NCBI GenBank assembly: GCA_019114365.1
Contig: DXFQ01000046.1
Location: 1 to 38,149 of the forward strand
Length of the DNA: 38,149 bases
Source of the DNA: Candidatus Parakkermansia intestinigallinarum
Lineage (GTDB): Bacteria; Verrucomicrobiota; Verrucomicrobiia; Verrucomicrobiales; Akkermansiaceae
Reading direction: 5' to 3'
Under the pieces are notes generated by a model, which had not been told where the DNA came from, ran no database searches, and worked only from the letters and a program-made list of their open reading frames with translations. Positions 1 through 8,986 of this stretch are shown piece by piece (the stretch's first letter is position 1; each line of letters begins with the position of its first letter). The position numbers were made by a program, and so were the translations under genes.

Positions 1-2
1 CG

Positions 3-227
3 GGCTGGAGTGTCGGCCAGCCCCGCCTCGATTCCTACTACATGCTGCGCTGGTATGCAAGCTACGAGGTGAATGAGAACCTCACCCTGCACTTGCGCGT
101 CGAGAACCTGACGAATCAGAAGTTCATCACGGCGCCGAGCTACAACGGGGCGGCGGGGCTCGATCCGGCCTGCTCCGTCATCAACGCGGGGGTGGGCGTC
201 TTCGGCGGCGCGACGATCAAGTTCTGA
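3..227 (+). CDS. TonB-dependent outer-membrane receptor, C-terminal fragment
   Basis: This is the last 74 codons of a gene that begins before the window. The reading frame is open from base 3 and ends at TGA 225-227. The peptide has the alternating polar/aromatic pattern of outer-membrane beta strands. It carries the typical receptor phrase 'LRVENLTNQKF' near the end and finishes in a terminal Phe (TIKF), as TonB-dependent receptor barrels do. By family knowledge it would import a chelate, peptide or glycan across the outer membrane using TonB energy. The solute-binding protein starts 7 nt downstream and a TonB gene follows, so the three probably form one uptake operon. The substrate cannot be judged because the plug and most of the barrel are missing. 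Confidence 0.8.
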   Translation, partial: GWSVGQPRLDSYYMLRWYASYEVNENLTLHLRVENLTNQKFITAPSYNGAAGLDPACSVINAGVGVFGGATIKF

Positions 228-234
228 TGCCGCG

Positions 235-2379
235 ATGAAGACGCGATGGCTCGTCGCGGCGGCACTTGTTGTGCTGCTGCTCTTCGCGCTGCGGCTGTGC
301 CGGTGTTCCGGCACGGCCGGCAGTGCGCCGCCGGCTCAGACCGCGGCACGCCTGCTGCCGCCGGCGGATTACCCGGCTGAGCTCTGGCGCGACACCCATA
401 CCCCGCCCCGCCCCGAGGCGCTGCACATTCTGCGCGGCAGCGAGGATGAGCTGCCGGCCGAGCTCCACTGGCAACGGGGGCTTGAGGAGCCGGAGATCGG
501 CGATCCCGCCGCTCTCAAGGGCGGGTGTCTGCGGCTGAGCAATGCCGGCCCCTTTCCGGCGAACTTTCTCGCCTTCGGAAGTCCGAGTCCGCAGTTTTTT
601 CACTACAACTGCTTTGAGCGCATCGAGCTGCCGCTGGTGGAAAGCCACCCCGTGACGGGCCGAGCCATTCCGGGGGTCGCCTGCGCATGGGCTACGCAGG
701 GGCGCTGCGTCTTCTTTCGCCTCGACGCCGAGGCTCGCTACAGCAATGGGCGCCCCGTTCGCGCAGGGGACTACGCGCTCGGGGCGCACCTGCGACGTCG
801 GCTGGCCGAGATGGGAGGCCCCGCTGCGGATGCGGCCGCGCAGGAGGCGGGGCTGGCAGAGATCCGCGTGCTGGCTGACGATCTGCTGATGGTGAAGCTG
901 AGGCACGAAGCCGGAGACCGCGCTCCTCTTCAGGCCGCAGCTCTGCTGCATGCGGCGGAGCCTTCCTTCTACGCCGACTTCGGCAGCGACTACACGGAGC
1001 TCTACCGGCAGCGCATTCCGCCGACAAGCGGAGCCTACACCATCGGCCGCATCGAGCGCGGGCGGATGATTGAGCTGCGGCGCGTCGCCGGGTGGTGGGC
1101 CGAGAAACGCCGCTACCGACGCTACACCTGCAACGTCGACGCCATCGAGCACCACTTTCTGACGGACGAAGCTCAAGCGCGCGAATTTTTGCTGCGCGGC
1201 AAACTCGACCTCCTGCAGACGCGCGACCTCGTGGCTTGGCGCGATCAGTTTGAATCGGGCACGCACCCGGCCGTGCGCGACGGGCTCATCGAGCTGCACC
1301 GTTTCCGCGCCGACTACCCCATGCCGCCCTACGGCATCGCCTTCAATACCAAGCGCCTGCCCGACGCCGACCTGCGCCGAGGCATCATGCAGGCGATGGA
1401 TATGCCCGGCGTTCTCGAGTTGCTCTATCTCGGAGAGGGCGAGCAGCTGGGCACCTTCAGCTCCGGCTACGGGGCGCTGACGCCTCGTCATACGCCTAGC
1501 TGTCGCTACGACCCGGCCGCAGCCCGCGCCGCTTTCGCGCGCGCCGGTTACGGCGAAGCGGGCTCCGACGGCATTCTGCGCCGCGCGGACGGGCAACGCC
1601 TCAGCGTTCGCCTCGGCTACACGCCGAGCGAAAAAAACTCTGCGGCAGCCTCACTGCTGGCTCAGCGTGCTGCGGCGTGCGGTCTGGAGCTCCGCCTCGA
1701 GCCCCTGCCTTGGCAGCTGAGTGCCTCTCAGTTGCAGCGCGGCGAGCATGAGCTGATTTTCTGGGCCACCATGGCGAGCAGCCCCCTGCCGGACTATCGC
1801 CGCTTCTTCACGAGCGACGCCCGCGGCTACGACGCTCCCTTTCTGCTCGCCGATGCCCGCATGGATGCCGCCGTCGCCGCCATGGAGCAAGCCGGCAGCG
1901 ACGCGGAACGCGCCGCCGCCATGGCGGAAGTTGATCGCCTCGTCGCCGAACTCGCCGTCTGGTTGCCCGGGCACAAGGAAAACCTCGTGCTGCTGGCCTG
2001 CCGCAGCCATGTTCGCTTTCCCGATTGCGACTCATGCCGCTTCTCCACCCCCGGCCCCTATGAGGTCGCCGAGGCGCATCTGTATTGGATCGACCCGCAG
2101 CGCCTCGGTCGCGGCGCGGGGCACGAGGTTTCGCAGGTCCACGAAGCGGCGGTGAGGCCCCCCGCCGCCGAAGCGGGACAGTCACCTGCTGACCCCCCGA
2201 CTCAGGCCCCCGAAGCGGAGCCACCCTCGGCCGAGGCCACGCCCTGCGCAGCCGAAGCGGAGCAAGCCTCTGCCGAAACCCCGGCTCAAGCCCCCGAAGC
2301 GGAGCCACTCTCCGCCGAGGCCACGCCCTGCGCCTCTGATACGGAGCCACTCTCTGCGGAAACCTCGCCTCCCCGTTGA
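235..2379 (+). CDS. Extracellular solute-binding protein, family 5 (peptide/nickel type)
   Basis: The protein has 714 residues. An N-terminal hydrophobic segment (about residues 5-21) after MKTR is a signal peptide or anchor; the Cys residues after it do not make a good lipobox. The body has the layout of SBP_bac_5 (OppA/DppA-like) proteins: 'SGAYTIGRIERG' followed by a Trp-rich strand, then 'YGIAFNTKRLPDADLRRGIMQAMD', and 'YDPAAARAAFARAGYG'. It should bind a peptide or metal chelate in the periplasm. The binding domain ends near residue 630 and is followed by a roughly 75-residue Ala/Pro/Glu-rich repetitive tail, unusual for the family. It lies 7 nt after the receptor gene and 3 nt before the tonB gene. 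No ABC permease or ATPase is visible, so the inner-membrane partner is elsewhere or absent. No Shine-Dalgarno precedes the ATG. Confidence 0.82.
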   Translation: MKTRWLVAAALVVLLLFALRLCRCSGTAGSAPPAQTAARLLPPADYPAELWRDTHTPPRPEALHILRGSEDELPAELHWQRGLEEPEIGDPAALKGGCLRLSNAGPFPANFLAFGSPSPQFFHYNCFERIELPLVESHPVTGRAIPGVACAWATQGRCVFFRLDAEARYSNGRPVRAGDYALGAHLRRRLAEMGGPAADAAAQEAGLAEIRVLADDLLMVKLRHEAGDRAPLQAAALLHAAEPSFYADFGSDYTELYRQRIPPTSGAYTIGRIERGRMIELRRVAGWWAEKRRYRRYTCNVDAIEHHFLTDEAQAREFLLRGKLDLLQTRDLVAWRDQFESGTHPAVRDGLIELHRFRADYPMPPYGIAFNTKRLPDADLRRGIMQAMDMPGVLELLYLGEGEQLGTFSSGYGALTPRHTPSCRYDPAAARAAFARAGYGEAGSDGILRRADGQRLSVRLGYTPSEKNSAAASLLAQRAAACGLELRLEPLPWQLSASQLQRGEHELIFWATMASSPLPDYRRFFTSDARGYDAPFLLADARMDAAVAAMEQAGSDAERAAAMAEVDRLVAELAVWLPGHKENLVLLACRSHVRFPDCDSCRFSTPGPYEVAEAHLYWIDPQRLGRGAGHEVSQVHEAAVRPPAAEAGQSPADPPTQAPEAEPPSAEATPCAAEAEQASAETPAQAPEAEPLSAEATPCASDTEPLSAETSPPR
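2200..2333 (+). repeat. 84-bp imperfect direct repeat inside the solute-binding protein tail
   Basis: Two copies start near 2200 and 2284, with a period of 84 bp (28 codons). Each encodes a version of QAPEAEPxSAEATPCA. The repeat keeps the reading frame and gives a low-complexity, probably disordered C-terminal tail. Confidence 0.75.
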
Positions 2380-2382
2380 CCC

Positions 2383-3276
2383 ATGAGCCGATTCGAGCGC
2401 TTCAGCCGCGTCAGCCCCGTGCAGCTCTACCATGAGCGCCTGAGGCTGCTGAGACGGGCAGCCCTCGCCGTGCTGCTCCTGTCGGCTGCGCTCGCGGCGC
2501 TCCTGCTGCTGCCCGGCCTGCACACGGACGGTTCGGCCACGTCTCCCGTCGCGCCGGGCGTGTCGGCCGCTCTCTGCGCCCCGCGCCCTCCGGCTGAGCC
2601 GGAGAGCGCGGCCATCCCCCCCGCCCTCGACCTCACGGCCCTCGCAGCGACTCTCCACCCCCCGCTCCGTCTGCTGCCCGAACCGGCGGCCGCAGATCCC
2701 CGCCCCGTGATGCTCCCGGAGCCGCAGCTCGACATCGCCCCGCAAGACCCGGCGGAGGATGGCGTGCTCCTCGCCGCCATGACCGCTGAAATTGCCTTCC
2801 CCAGTACGGAGATATCATCCGCTGCCGCCCCGGCAGCTTCCCCCGCAGCTCCGTCCCTTCCCCGAGCAGGCGCCCCGACGCGGCAGGCGGCGCGCGCAGC
2901 AGGACAGGAACGAAGGGCGCCCCAAGCTCGCAGCGCGGCCTCATCGGCAAACAGCCGTGCAGCCGACGCCCGCGCCGCCGCCGCGGCGGGCTCCTCGGGC
3001 TCCTACAGCCCGCCGCGCTACCTCGAGGCGCCGCCGCCGCCCTACCCGCCCGACATGCGAGCCGGGCGCTACTCGGGCAGCGTCGGCGTGCTCATCAAGG
3101 TCGGGGCGGACGGCACCCCCCTCGCCGTGCACATCACCCGCTCCGGCGGTCGGCGTGAATTTGACACAGCCGCCCGCGATTGGATTCTCAAACACTGGCG
3201 CTTTCACCCGGCCCGTCGCGGCGGCGCCGCGGTGGCCGCCGACGTGAAAACCAGCGTGATATTCCGCGCGGACTGA
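2383..3276 (+). CDS. tonB: TonB-type energy transducer
   Basis: The protein has 297 residues. It has a short basic cytoplasmic start, one membrane helix (about residues 26-46), a long Pro/Ala/Arg-rich linker (about 50-205) and a C-terminal TonB domain (about 207-297). That domain contains 'APPPPYPPDMRAGRYSGSVGV', the typical Y-P-x-x-A/M-R entry to the domain, and the late 'DWILKHWRFHPA' strand-helix element. Its role is to couple proton-motive force from ExbB/ExbD to outer-membrane receptors; neither exbB nor exbD is in the window. It starts 3 nt after the solute-binding gene, so it is very likely co-transcribed with the receptor. It is probably a dedicated TonB for this cassette, which is inferred from linkage only. 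Confidence 0.88.
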   Translation: MSRFERFSRVSPVQLYHERLRLLRRAALAVLLLSAALAALLLLPGLHTDGSATSPVAPGVSAALCAPRPPAEPESAAIPPALDLTALAATLHPPLRLLPEPAAADPRPVMLPEPQLDIAPQDPAEDGVLLAAMTAEIAFPSTEISSAAAPAASPAAPSLPRAGAPTRQAARAAGQERRAPQARSAASSANSRAADARAAAAAGSSGSYSPPRYLEAPPPPYPPDMRAGRYSGSVGVLIKVGADGTPLAVHITRSGGRREFDTAARDWILKHWRFHPARRGGAAVAADVKTSVIFRAD

Positions 3277-3313
3277 AGCCTCGGCCTTTTTTCGTCATGG
3301 GGCGGCATTGCTC

Positions 3314-3342
3314 TTGCATTCCGCCATCCGCCTGTGTACAAT
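3314..3342 (+). promoter_or_regulatory. Sigma70-like promoter for the AI-2E permease gene
   Basis: TTGCAT (3314-3319), a 17-bp spacer, then TACAAT (3337-3342). The -10 box ends 9 nt before the ATG at 3352, so initiation at the usual distance would give a leaderless or 2-3 nt leader transcript. Confidence 0.65.
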
Positions 3343-3351
3343 GCGTCGCGC

Positions 3352-4572
3352 ATGATTCCCGAAGACAACAGAAAGCGTTCACAGCCTTACACCAACCGCC
3401 TCTATCTCAAAGACGGAGCCGGCGTCGTGCTGACTCTGGCCGCCATCATCATCATCCTGCTCGGGCTGCAACAGGCAAGTTCCGTCGTCGTTCCCATCCT
3501 CATGGCGAGCTTTCTGGCCGTCATCAGTTATTCGGTAACGGTCGCGCTCCGCCGCTATCTGAAATTCCCGCACTGGCTGGCCGTTTCTCTGACCGTGGTC
3601 GTCGACAGCGCCATCATCTACGGCGTTTTCATGCTCATCAGGTTCTTGGCGGCGGACATGAAAGCCACTCTTCAGGGCGACCTCATCGCCCGCTTCACGC
3701 GCAAGTATGAGGAGCTCATGGGTTTTCTGGACAACATCGGCATCGGCGAGCAAGCCCGCGGGCTGATCAGCTCGCCGACCGAGATCATCAACCCGCAAAA
3801 CGTCCTCTCCATGACGCAGGCTCTCACGGGCTTCATGACCTCCACCGCCCTCGTGCTCGTGCTCATGACCTTCCTGCTGGGTGAAACACCCCTCTTCCGC
3901 CGCAACCTCGACAGCCTCGGCAACTCCGAAGAGAGCAAGAGCAAAGTTGTCCATGCCGTGCTGGGCATCCAGCGCTACCTCTTCATCAAAACGGTTGCCA
4001 GCGCCATCACGGGGCTGTTGGCGTGGGGCGTCTGCGCTTGGATGAACGTTCCCTTCGCCTTCCTCTGGGGGCTGGTAGCCTACCTGCTCAACTACATCCC
4101 CACCATCGGTTCGATTGCCGCGGCCATTCCTCCCATTCTGCTGGCCATGTCGCTGGGCACGTGGACGGAGACCTTCGTCGTCGCCGGCGGCTATCTGGCC
4201 ATCAACTCGGCCATCGGCAACTGCATTGAGCCGCTCTTCCTCGGCAAGGAGTTCGGCATTGCCACGTCGGTGGTGCTGCTCTCGGTCATGCTCTGGGGCT
4301 GGGTGCTCGGCCCCTGCGGCATGCTGCTGGCGGTGCCGATCACGGTGCTGCTCAAGCTGGCCATGGAGAACTCGCAGGATCTCGCTTGGATCGCCAAGCT
4401 CATCGACGACAGCGGCGCCGAAAAAAGCCGCAAGGCTCACGCTGCGGCCGAAAACGCAACGACAGCATCAGCCTCCCGACCGAAGGCTGACTCCCCCCTT
4501 CAAACAACAGACAGAAACACAGCATGCATGCATTCGCGTACAAAAACGGCTCCCTGCACTGCGAGGGAGTGA
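3352..4572 (+). CDS. AI-2E family transporter (PerM/TqsA-like membrane protein)
   Basis: The protein has 406 residues and multiple membrane helices. A double hydrophobic block lies near the start, a soluble segment in the middle, and a hydrophobic second half contains the family-typical 'LWGLVAYLLNYIPTIGSIAAAIPP' stretch. Members export AI-2 or act as Na+/H+ antiporters; the substrate here is unknown. ATG 3352 (MIPEDNRK) is preferred over a GTG at 3334 because the latter lies upstream of the predicted transcription start, overlapping the -10 region. The last 49 nt overlap the start of lysA in another frame, and the C-terminal 40 or so residues are low-complexity and polar. Confidence 0.85.
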   Translation: MIPEDNRKRSQPYTNRLYLKDGAGVVLTLAAIIIILLGLQQASSVVVPILMASFLAVISYSVTVALRRYLKFPHWLAVSLTVVVDSAIIYGVFMLIRFLAADMKATLQGDLIARFTRKYEELMGFLDNIGIGEQARGLISSPTEIINPQNVLSMTQALTGFMTSTALVLVLMTFLLGETPLFRRNLDSLGNSEESKSKVVHAVLGIQRYLFIKTVASAITGLLAWGVCAWMNVPFAFLWGLVAYLLNYIPTIGSIAAAIPPILLAMSLGTWTETFVVAGGYLAINSAIGNCIEPLFLGKEFGIATSVVLLSVMLWGWVLGPCGMLLAVPITVLLKLAMENSQDLAWIAKLIDDSGAEKSRKAHAAAENATTASASRPKADSPLQTTDRNTACMHSRTKTAPCTARE

Positions 4573-5810
4573 ATCTGGCCGACATTGCCGCCGCCGTCGG
4601 CACCCCGACCTTCGTCTACAGCCGCAAAACCATCACCGACGACCTCGCTGAGCTTCAGCGAGCCCTCGCCCCGCTCGACGCCCACGTCGCCTACGCCGTC
4701 AAGGCCTGCTCGAACAAAGCCATCCTCAACCTCATGGCCCGGCAGGGCGTCGGCTTCGACATCGTCTCGGGCGGCGAACTCTGGCGCATCGTCAACGCCG
4801 GCGGCGACCCGACTCTCTGCACCTACGCCGGTGTTGCCAAGACGGAGGCCGAGATTCGTTACGCGCTCAGTCTGAATATCTACTGCTTCAACTGCGAAAG
4901 CGAGAACGAGCTGCGCCAGATCAACCGCATCGCCGGAGAGATGGGCGTCAAGGCTCCGGTCGCCGTCCGCGTCAACCCGAACGTCGACGCCCACACGCAC
5001 AAATACATCACCACCGGCACAAACGAGAACAAATTCGGCGTCGACATCAGCCGCATCGAAGAGCTCTACGCCACCATCGCCGCCGAGATGCCCAACCTGC
5101 ACATCCGCGGTCTTCAGATGCACATCGGCTCGCAGCTCACCGAAGTGGCGCCCTTTGTGATGGCCATCGAGAAGGTGGCGCCCATCGCGCTCAAGTTCAA
5201 AGAGCTCTACGGCATCGAGTTCTGGTCCATCGGCGGCGGCATCGGCATCGTCTACGACGGCTGTCTGGCTTCGGGCAAGCCCGAGTGGTGGGCCGCTCAC
5301 CCCGAGCAGATCACGATTCAGAGCTACGCCGATGCCATTGTGCCGCTGCTCAAGCCGCTGGGGCTCAAGATTCTCGTTGAACCCGGCCGCCGCATCATCG
5401 GCAATGCCGCCGTCATGCTCACCACCTGCGTCTGCGAGAAGAAGGGCGAAGCCAAGACCTTCAAGATGATCGACGCGGGCATGAACGACATCATCCGCCC
5501 CGCCCTCTACGAAGGCTATCACGAAATCTGGCCCGTCAGCGAACACAGCGGCGACACCATCACGGCAGACATCGTCGGCCCGATCTGCGAATCCGGCGAC
5601 TTCCAGGCGCAGAACCGCGCCATTGCCGACGTCAAACCCGGCGAGGTTCTGGCCGAGATGAGCGCCGGAGCCTACGGCTTCAGCATGTCCTCCACCTACA
5701 ACTCGCGCCCTCTGGCTGCCGAGGTGTTGGTCGACGGTGACAAATGGAGCATCATCCGCAAGCGCCAGACCCTCGAGCAAATCGTCGAAGGCGAGCAGCT
5801 CCCCGAATAA
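4524..5810 (+). CDS. lysA: Diaminopimelate decarboxylase
   Basis: The protein has 428 residues, the usual length. It catalyses PLP-dependent decarboxylation of meso-diaminopimelate to L-lysine, the last step of lysine synthesis, in the cytoplasm. The PLP lysine is K60 in 'AYAVKACSN'. The glycine-rich phosphate-binding loop lies near 'GGGIG', 'EPGRRIIGNAAVM' is conserved, and the second-subunit catalytic Cys is C355 in 'GPICESGD'. The start at ATG 4524 gives the expected N-terminus (MHAFAYKNG) and lies inside the end of the AI-2E gene, so the two are co-transcribed and possibly translationally coupled. There is no recognisable Shine-Dalgarno. A strong hairpin about 95 nt downstream ends the unit. 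Confidence 0.95.
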   Translation: MHAFAYKNGSLHCEGVNLADIAAAVGTPTFVYSRKTITDDLAELQRALAPLDAHVAYAVKACSNKAILNLMARQGVGFDIVSGGELWRIVNAGGDPTLCTYAGVAKTEAEIRYALSLNIYCFNCESENELRQINRIAGEMGVKAPVAVRVNPNVDAHTHKYITTGTNENKFGVDISRIEELYATIAAEMPNLHIRGLQMHIGSQLTEVAPFVMAIEKVAPIALKFKELYGIEFWSIGGGIGIVYDGCLASGKPEWWAAHPEQITIQSYADAIVPLLKPLGLKILVEPGRRIIGNAAVMLTTCVCEKKGEAKTFKMIDAGMNDIIRPALYEGYHEIWPVSEHSGDTITADIVGPICESGDFQAQNRAIADVKPGEVLAEMSAGAYGFSMSSTYNSRPLAAEVLVDGDKWSIIRKRQTLEQIVEGEQLPE

Positions 5811-5905
5811 CGCAAGGCTTCCATACCCTCGGCGCTCTCAGCGTCGAAGCGACTCGGGACACGGGCGCAGGCAAGGAGCGCAGCCCGGCAGAGCCCGATG
5901 CCATC

Positions 5906-5941
5906 GCCCCCGCCGTCGCGTCGCGACGGCGGGGGCTCTTG
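5906..5941 (+). terminator. Hairpin terminator after lysA
   Basis: A perfect 14-bp stem GCCCCCGCCGTCGC / GCGACGGCGGGGGC with a 3-nt loop spans 5906-5936 and is followed by TCTTG. The T-tract is short, so termination may be only partly intrinsic. It sits between convergent lysA and the glutaminase gene and could serve both strands. Confidence 0.75.
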
Positions 5942-6000
5942 TCACTCAGCTTCACCGCCTCCCGGTGAACCCGACGGCGGGCAACGAGCCCACGCGGAAC

Positions 6001-6942
6001 TCAGCGAAGAAGACTCAGTCCCAGCTCATCAATCACGTAACTGAGAGCCAGCTGGCCGCGCACCGAATTGCCGGCCTCATCCAGCGGGGGCGAGAAGGCC
6101 GCCAGCGCGAGACGTCCGGGCACCACACAGACGAGGCCGCCGCCCACGCCGCTCTTGGCCGGCAGACCGTTGGCATAGAGCCAGTCGCCGGAGCCGGTGT
6201 AGAGCCCCTCCATCATCATATCGGCCAGAATCTGCGGCACGTGCTCGCGGCGCACCACGCGGCGCGTCGTGAGCGGGTTGATACCGCCGGCGGCGTAGCA
6301 GGCTCCCATCACGGCCAGATCGCGCGTTGAGACGGCGAGACTGCACATGCGCGTGTAGAGGTCGACACTCTGCGTCGGGTCATTGTACAAAAAGCCGTAG
6401 CTATCCAAGAGCCAAGCCAGTCCCTTATTGTGCTGATTGGTCGCGCTCTCGGACTCATAGACCTCGTTCATCACCGGCAACTCGTGGCCGGCCAGCTCAG
6501 TGAAGCGCGCCATCATCTTCGTCCACACCGCTGCGGCATTGCCGCCCGGCACCAGACTGACGGCCGAAATGGCTCCGGCATTCACAAGCGGATTGAGCGG
6601 GCGGCCGCCGTGCAACTCGAGCGCCATGACCGAATTGAAGGCCTCGCCCGTCGCCTCCGCGCCAATCTTGCGCCGCACGGTTGCAGCGCCCAACACATCC
6701 ATCACCAGCGACAAATTGAAGGCCTTGGAAATCGACTCAATCGCGAAGGGCACCTCGCTGTCGCCCACGGTAATCACCTGCCCGTCCACCGTCGCGGCAG
6801 CGAGCCCGAATAGCTTGGAATCAACCCTTGCTAGGGCCGGAATGTAAGAGGCATTCTTGCCTCCCGGAGCCAACAGGAAGCGGTCGTGCGCCTCCTGAAG
6901 GCATTGGCGGATCTGATCCGCAGATATGGCAGTCGTGTTCAT
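6001..6942 (-). CDS. glsA: Glutaminase
   Basis: The protein has 313 residues, typical for bacterial glutaminase of the serine beta-lactamase-like fold. It hydrolyses glutamine to glutamate and ammonia. The catalytic S-x-x-K is S70-I-S-K73 in '[13 protein letters not shown]'. Other family signatures are 'NPLVNAGAI', '[17 protein letters not shown]' and '[10 protein letters not shown]'. Its ATG overlaps the stop of the GadC-like gene by 4 nt (ATGA), so the two are translationally coupled. In enterobacteria a glutaminase plus GadC forms a glutamine-dependent acid-resistance system in which released ammonia buffers the cytoplasm; the same role is inferred here from this linkage. Confidence 0.95.
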   Translation of the reverse strand: MNTTAISADQIRQCLQEAHDRFLLAPGGKNASYIPALARVDSKLFGLAAATVDGQVITVGDSEVPFAIESISKAFNLSLVMDVLGAATVRRKIGAEATGEAFNSVMALELHGGRPLNPLVNAGAISAVSLVPGGNAAAVWTKMMARFTELAGHELPVMNEVYESESATNQHNKGLAWLLDSYGFLYNDPTQSVDLYTRMCSLAVSTRDLAVMGACYAAGGINPLTTRRVVRREHVPQILADMMMEGLYTGSGDWLYANGLPAKSGVGGGLVCVVPGRLALAAFSPPLDEAGNSVRGQLALSYVIDELGLSLLR

Positions 6943-8486
6943 TGTTCGGAAGAATCAGTGTTTTGAGAAGCATGGTGCGACGATGCGGCAGAGGCCCCGC
7001 CGCGGCCGGCTTTCTCCCAGCCGAAGGGCTCGAACTCCGCGACGCTGCGCGGGTCGGCCCACTCAGGGCGCCTCATCGCGTAAATGATGAAAGGAATACC
7101 CGCAAACACCAGCATGCCGACAATCAGAATACCCACGTACACCGCAGGGCTGCCCACCGGAATCTGACTCGGCGGCACAAAGCTGAGCACGAAGGCAATC
7201 ACGCTTCCCAGAAGCCCGAGCCCGCCCACGAGCCACATCCCGAACTTGCCGCCCGGAATGCGGAAACTGCGAGGCGTGTCCGGCTCGCGGTAGCGCAGAT
7301 AAATGCCAGCGGCAAACATCAGCAGATACATGATCAGATACAGGATAATCGTCAGCTGCGAGATAATCTGGTAAGCCGTCTGCACACTCGGCAGCACGAC
7401 GAAGAAAATCGACAGCAGCGTCACCACCCCGCCCTGCAAGAGCAAAATGCCCACCTGCACACCGCGTTTGTTCGTCTTCTGCATGAAAGGCGGCAGGTAA
7501 CCGGCACAGCCCACCTGCAAAAGCCCCTTCGACGGGCCGCCCACCCAAGCCACCACCTGAGCCAGCACACCGAAAGCGAGACAAACCGCCATCGCCGGCC
7601 CCAGCCAAGGCACCTCAAAGTAAGCGAAGAACTTATCAAACGCCACCAGCAAACTCTGCACGAGATTGATTTGGCTTTCGGGAATAATAAAGCCGATAGC
7701 GAGTGTGCCCAGCACGAAAATCGCCACCGTCATCACCGAAGCAATAAAAATCGCCTTGGGGTAATTGCGGCCGGGATTATCCACATCCTTGACGTGCACG
7801 GCACTCATCTCCATGCCCGCATAAAACAGGAAAATACTGGCAGCGAGAACAATGTTATTGAAATTGGTCAAATCCGGGAAAAACTCCCCGGGAGCCATTG
7901 AAATATCAAGAGCATTGCCCGAAGCCCAGTAAACAAGCCCCATGAGCACGAGGAGAGCCGCCGGAATCACCGTTCCGATCAGGGTGCCCCACTTCGTGAT
8001 CGCGCCGCTCATGCTCATCCCTCGGAAATTGAGTAAGGTCGCCGCCCAATAAACCAGCAGAACCATGATGAGCACGTAGTAATCGTTGGCGGAAACCGCC
8101 TCATCCCAACTCTGATTCGGCCCCACAAAGGCAATGGAAACCGCAGCGAAGGTCAGCACCGTCGGGAACCAAATCGTACTCTCAATCCACTGCAACCAGA
8201 TCGCCAGAAAGCCGAAACGCGTACCGAACGCCTCGCCCACCCAGCGGAACACACCGCCCTTCTGCGGCCAACCGGTGGTGAGCTCGGCCGCGACCAGCGA
8301 CACGGGAATGAGGAAAAAGATAGCCGCGAAGATGTAATAGAAGGCGGAGCTCAGCCCGTAGGTACTCTCCGCCGGCAAACCTCGCAGACTCACAATCGCA
8401 GAGACATTGATCATCGCCAGCGTGAAGACGCCCATCTTGAGGGCGGATCCGCCGGGCGAACCGGTCTTTTTAGGTGTTTGATTCAT
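6939..8486 (-). CDS. gadC: GadC-like glutamate/glutamine antiporter (APC family)
   Basis: The protein has 515 residues and about 12 membrane helices. It belongs to the amino acid-polyamine-organocation superfamily: helix 1 region '[16 protein letters not shown]', the mid-protein '[17 protein letters not shown]', and a C-terminal half with '[18 protein letters not shown]' typical of GadC-type exchangers. It would exchange external glutamine or glutamate for internal glutamate or GABA. I start it at ATG 8486 ([10 protein letters not shown]), because upstream codons look like non-coding extension. It is coupled to glsA by an ATGA overlap. There is no glutamate decarboxylase nearby, so the pair probably runs on glutamine deamidation rather than GABA formation. 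The gene name is by similarity; another APC exchanger is possible. Confidence 0.85.
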   Translation of the reverse strand: MNQTPKKTGSPGGSALKMGVFTLAMINVSAIVSLRGLPAESTYGLSSAFYYIFAAIFFLIPVSLVAAELTTGWPQKGGVFRWVGEAFGTRFGFLAIWLQWIESTIWFPTVLTFAAVSIAFVGPNQSWDEAVSANDYYVLIMVLLVYWAATLLNFRGMSMSGAITKWGTLIGTVIPAALLVLMGLVYWASGNALDISMAPGEFFPDLTNFNNIVLAASIFLFYAGMEMSAVHVKDVDNPGRNYPKAIFIASVMTVAIFVLGTLAIGFIIPESQINLVQSLLVAFDKFFAYFEVPWLGPAMAVCLAFGVLAQVVAWVGGPSKGLLQVGCAGYLPPFMQKTNKRGVQVGILLLQGGVVTLLSIFFVVLPSVQTAYQIISQLTIILYLIMYLLMFAAGIYLRYREPDTPRSFRIPGGKFGMWLVGGLGLLGSVIAFVLSFVPPSQIPVGSPAVYVGILIVGMLVFAGIPFIIYAMRRPEWADPRSVAEFEPFGWEKAGRGGASAASSHHASQNTDSSEQ

Positions 8487-8497
8487 CGTTTTAGGAG

Positions 8498-8695
8498 TTA
8501 GGGTTCTTGTCCAGCCTCCGCAGGCGAAGGCAACTCGGGCTCGCGGTGGCTGCTCTCGACGTAGAGCGACCACAGAAGAGAAAGCGGGCGACCCTCCGCG
8601 CGCTCGATAAAGACATCCGTCTCAGGGCACGGGGCATCACCTTCAAACTCCGTCGAAACGCCCAAGGGCGGCTTCACATCGGTATGACTGTCCAT
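8498..8695 (-). CDS. Small hypothetical protein upstream of gadC
   Basis: This is a 65-codon frame starting MDSHTDVKPP and ending 11 nt before the gadC start, on the same strand. It is acidic and soluble, with no membrane segment or known motif. It includes 'TDVFIERAEGRPLSLLWSLYVES', which looks like a folded beta-strand/helix stretch rather than random frame. The tight spacing suggests an operon with gadC and glsA. I do not recognise the family, and it could be a chance frame. Confidence 0.45.
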   Translation of the reverse strand: MDSHTDVKPPLGVSTEFEGDAPCPETDVFIERAEGRPLSLLWSLYVESSHREPELPSPAEAGQEP

Positions 8696-8930
8696 GCCGA
8701 TCAGACACGGAGCCGCTGTCCGCCGTTGCAAAGCGGGTAGAAACACCCCTCCCGCACCCCCCCGCCTCACCCGGCTCACATGACGCAAAAAAATCCCCCT
8801 CTCAATTCAGAGTCATTCTAAGGTGAAAGCCCGTGAAAGCAGAGCGATTAACCCTCCGAATGCCGGCTACTCTAAAACGCGGGCCGGAGCATCCGCCCTC
8901 TTTTTTGCTGTACAAAGAGCGGCCGCCCCC

Positions 8931-8936
8931 TATAAT
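8931..8936 (+). promoter_or_regulatory. Probable -10 box for nrdBA
   Basis: A perfect TATAAT at 8931-8936, about 50 nt before the nrdB ATG. The -35 is not clear: TGTACA at a 16-bp spacing is the nearest option, and TTGCTG lies 20 bp upstream. I saw no convincing pair of NrdR boxes. Confidence 0.45.
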
Positions 8937-8986
8937 GCCCGCGACACGGGCCGCCCCGAGCGACGCCCGCAATCAACAACACCGGC

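Noticed and set aside
8507-8740. 77-codon plus-strand frame upstream of nrdB
   Set aside because: Overlaps the better placed minus-strand small ORF and has no link to nrdB; Arg-rich shadow.
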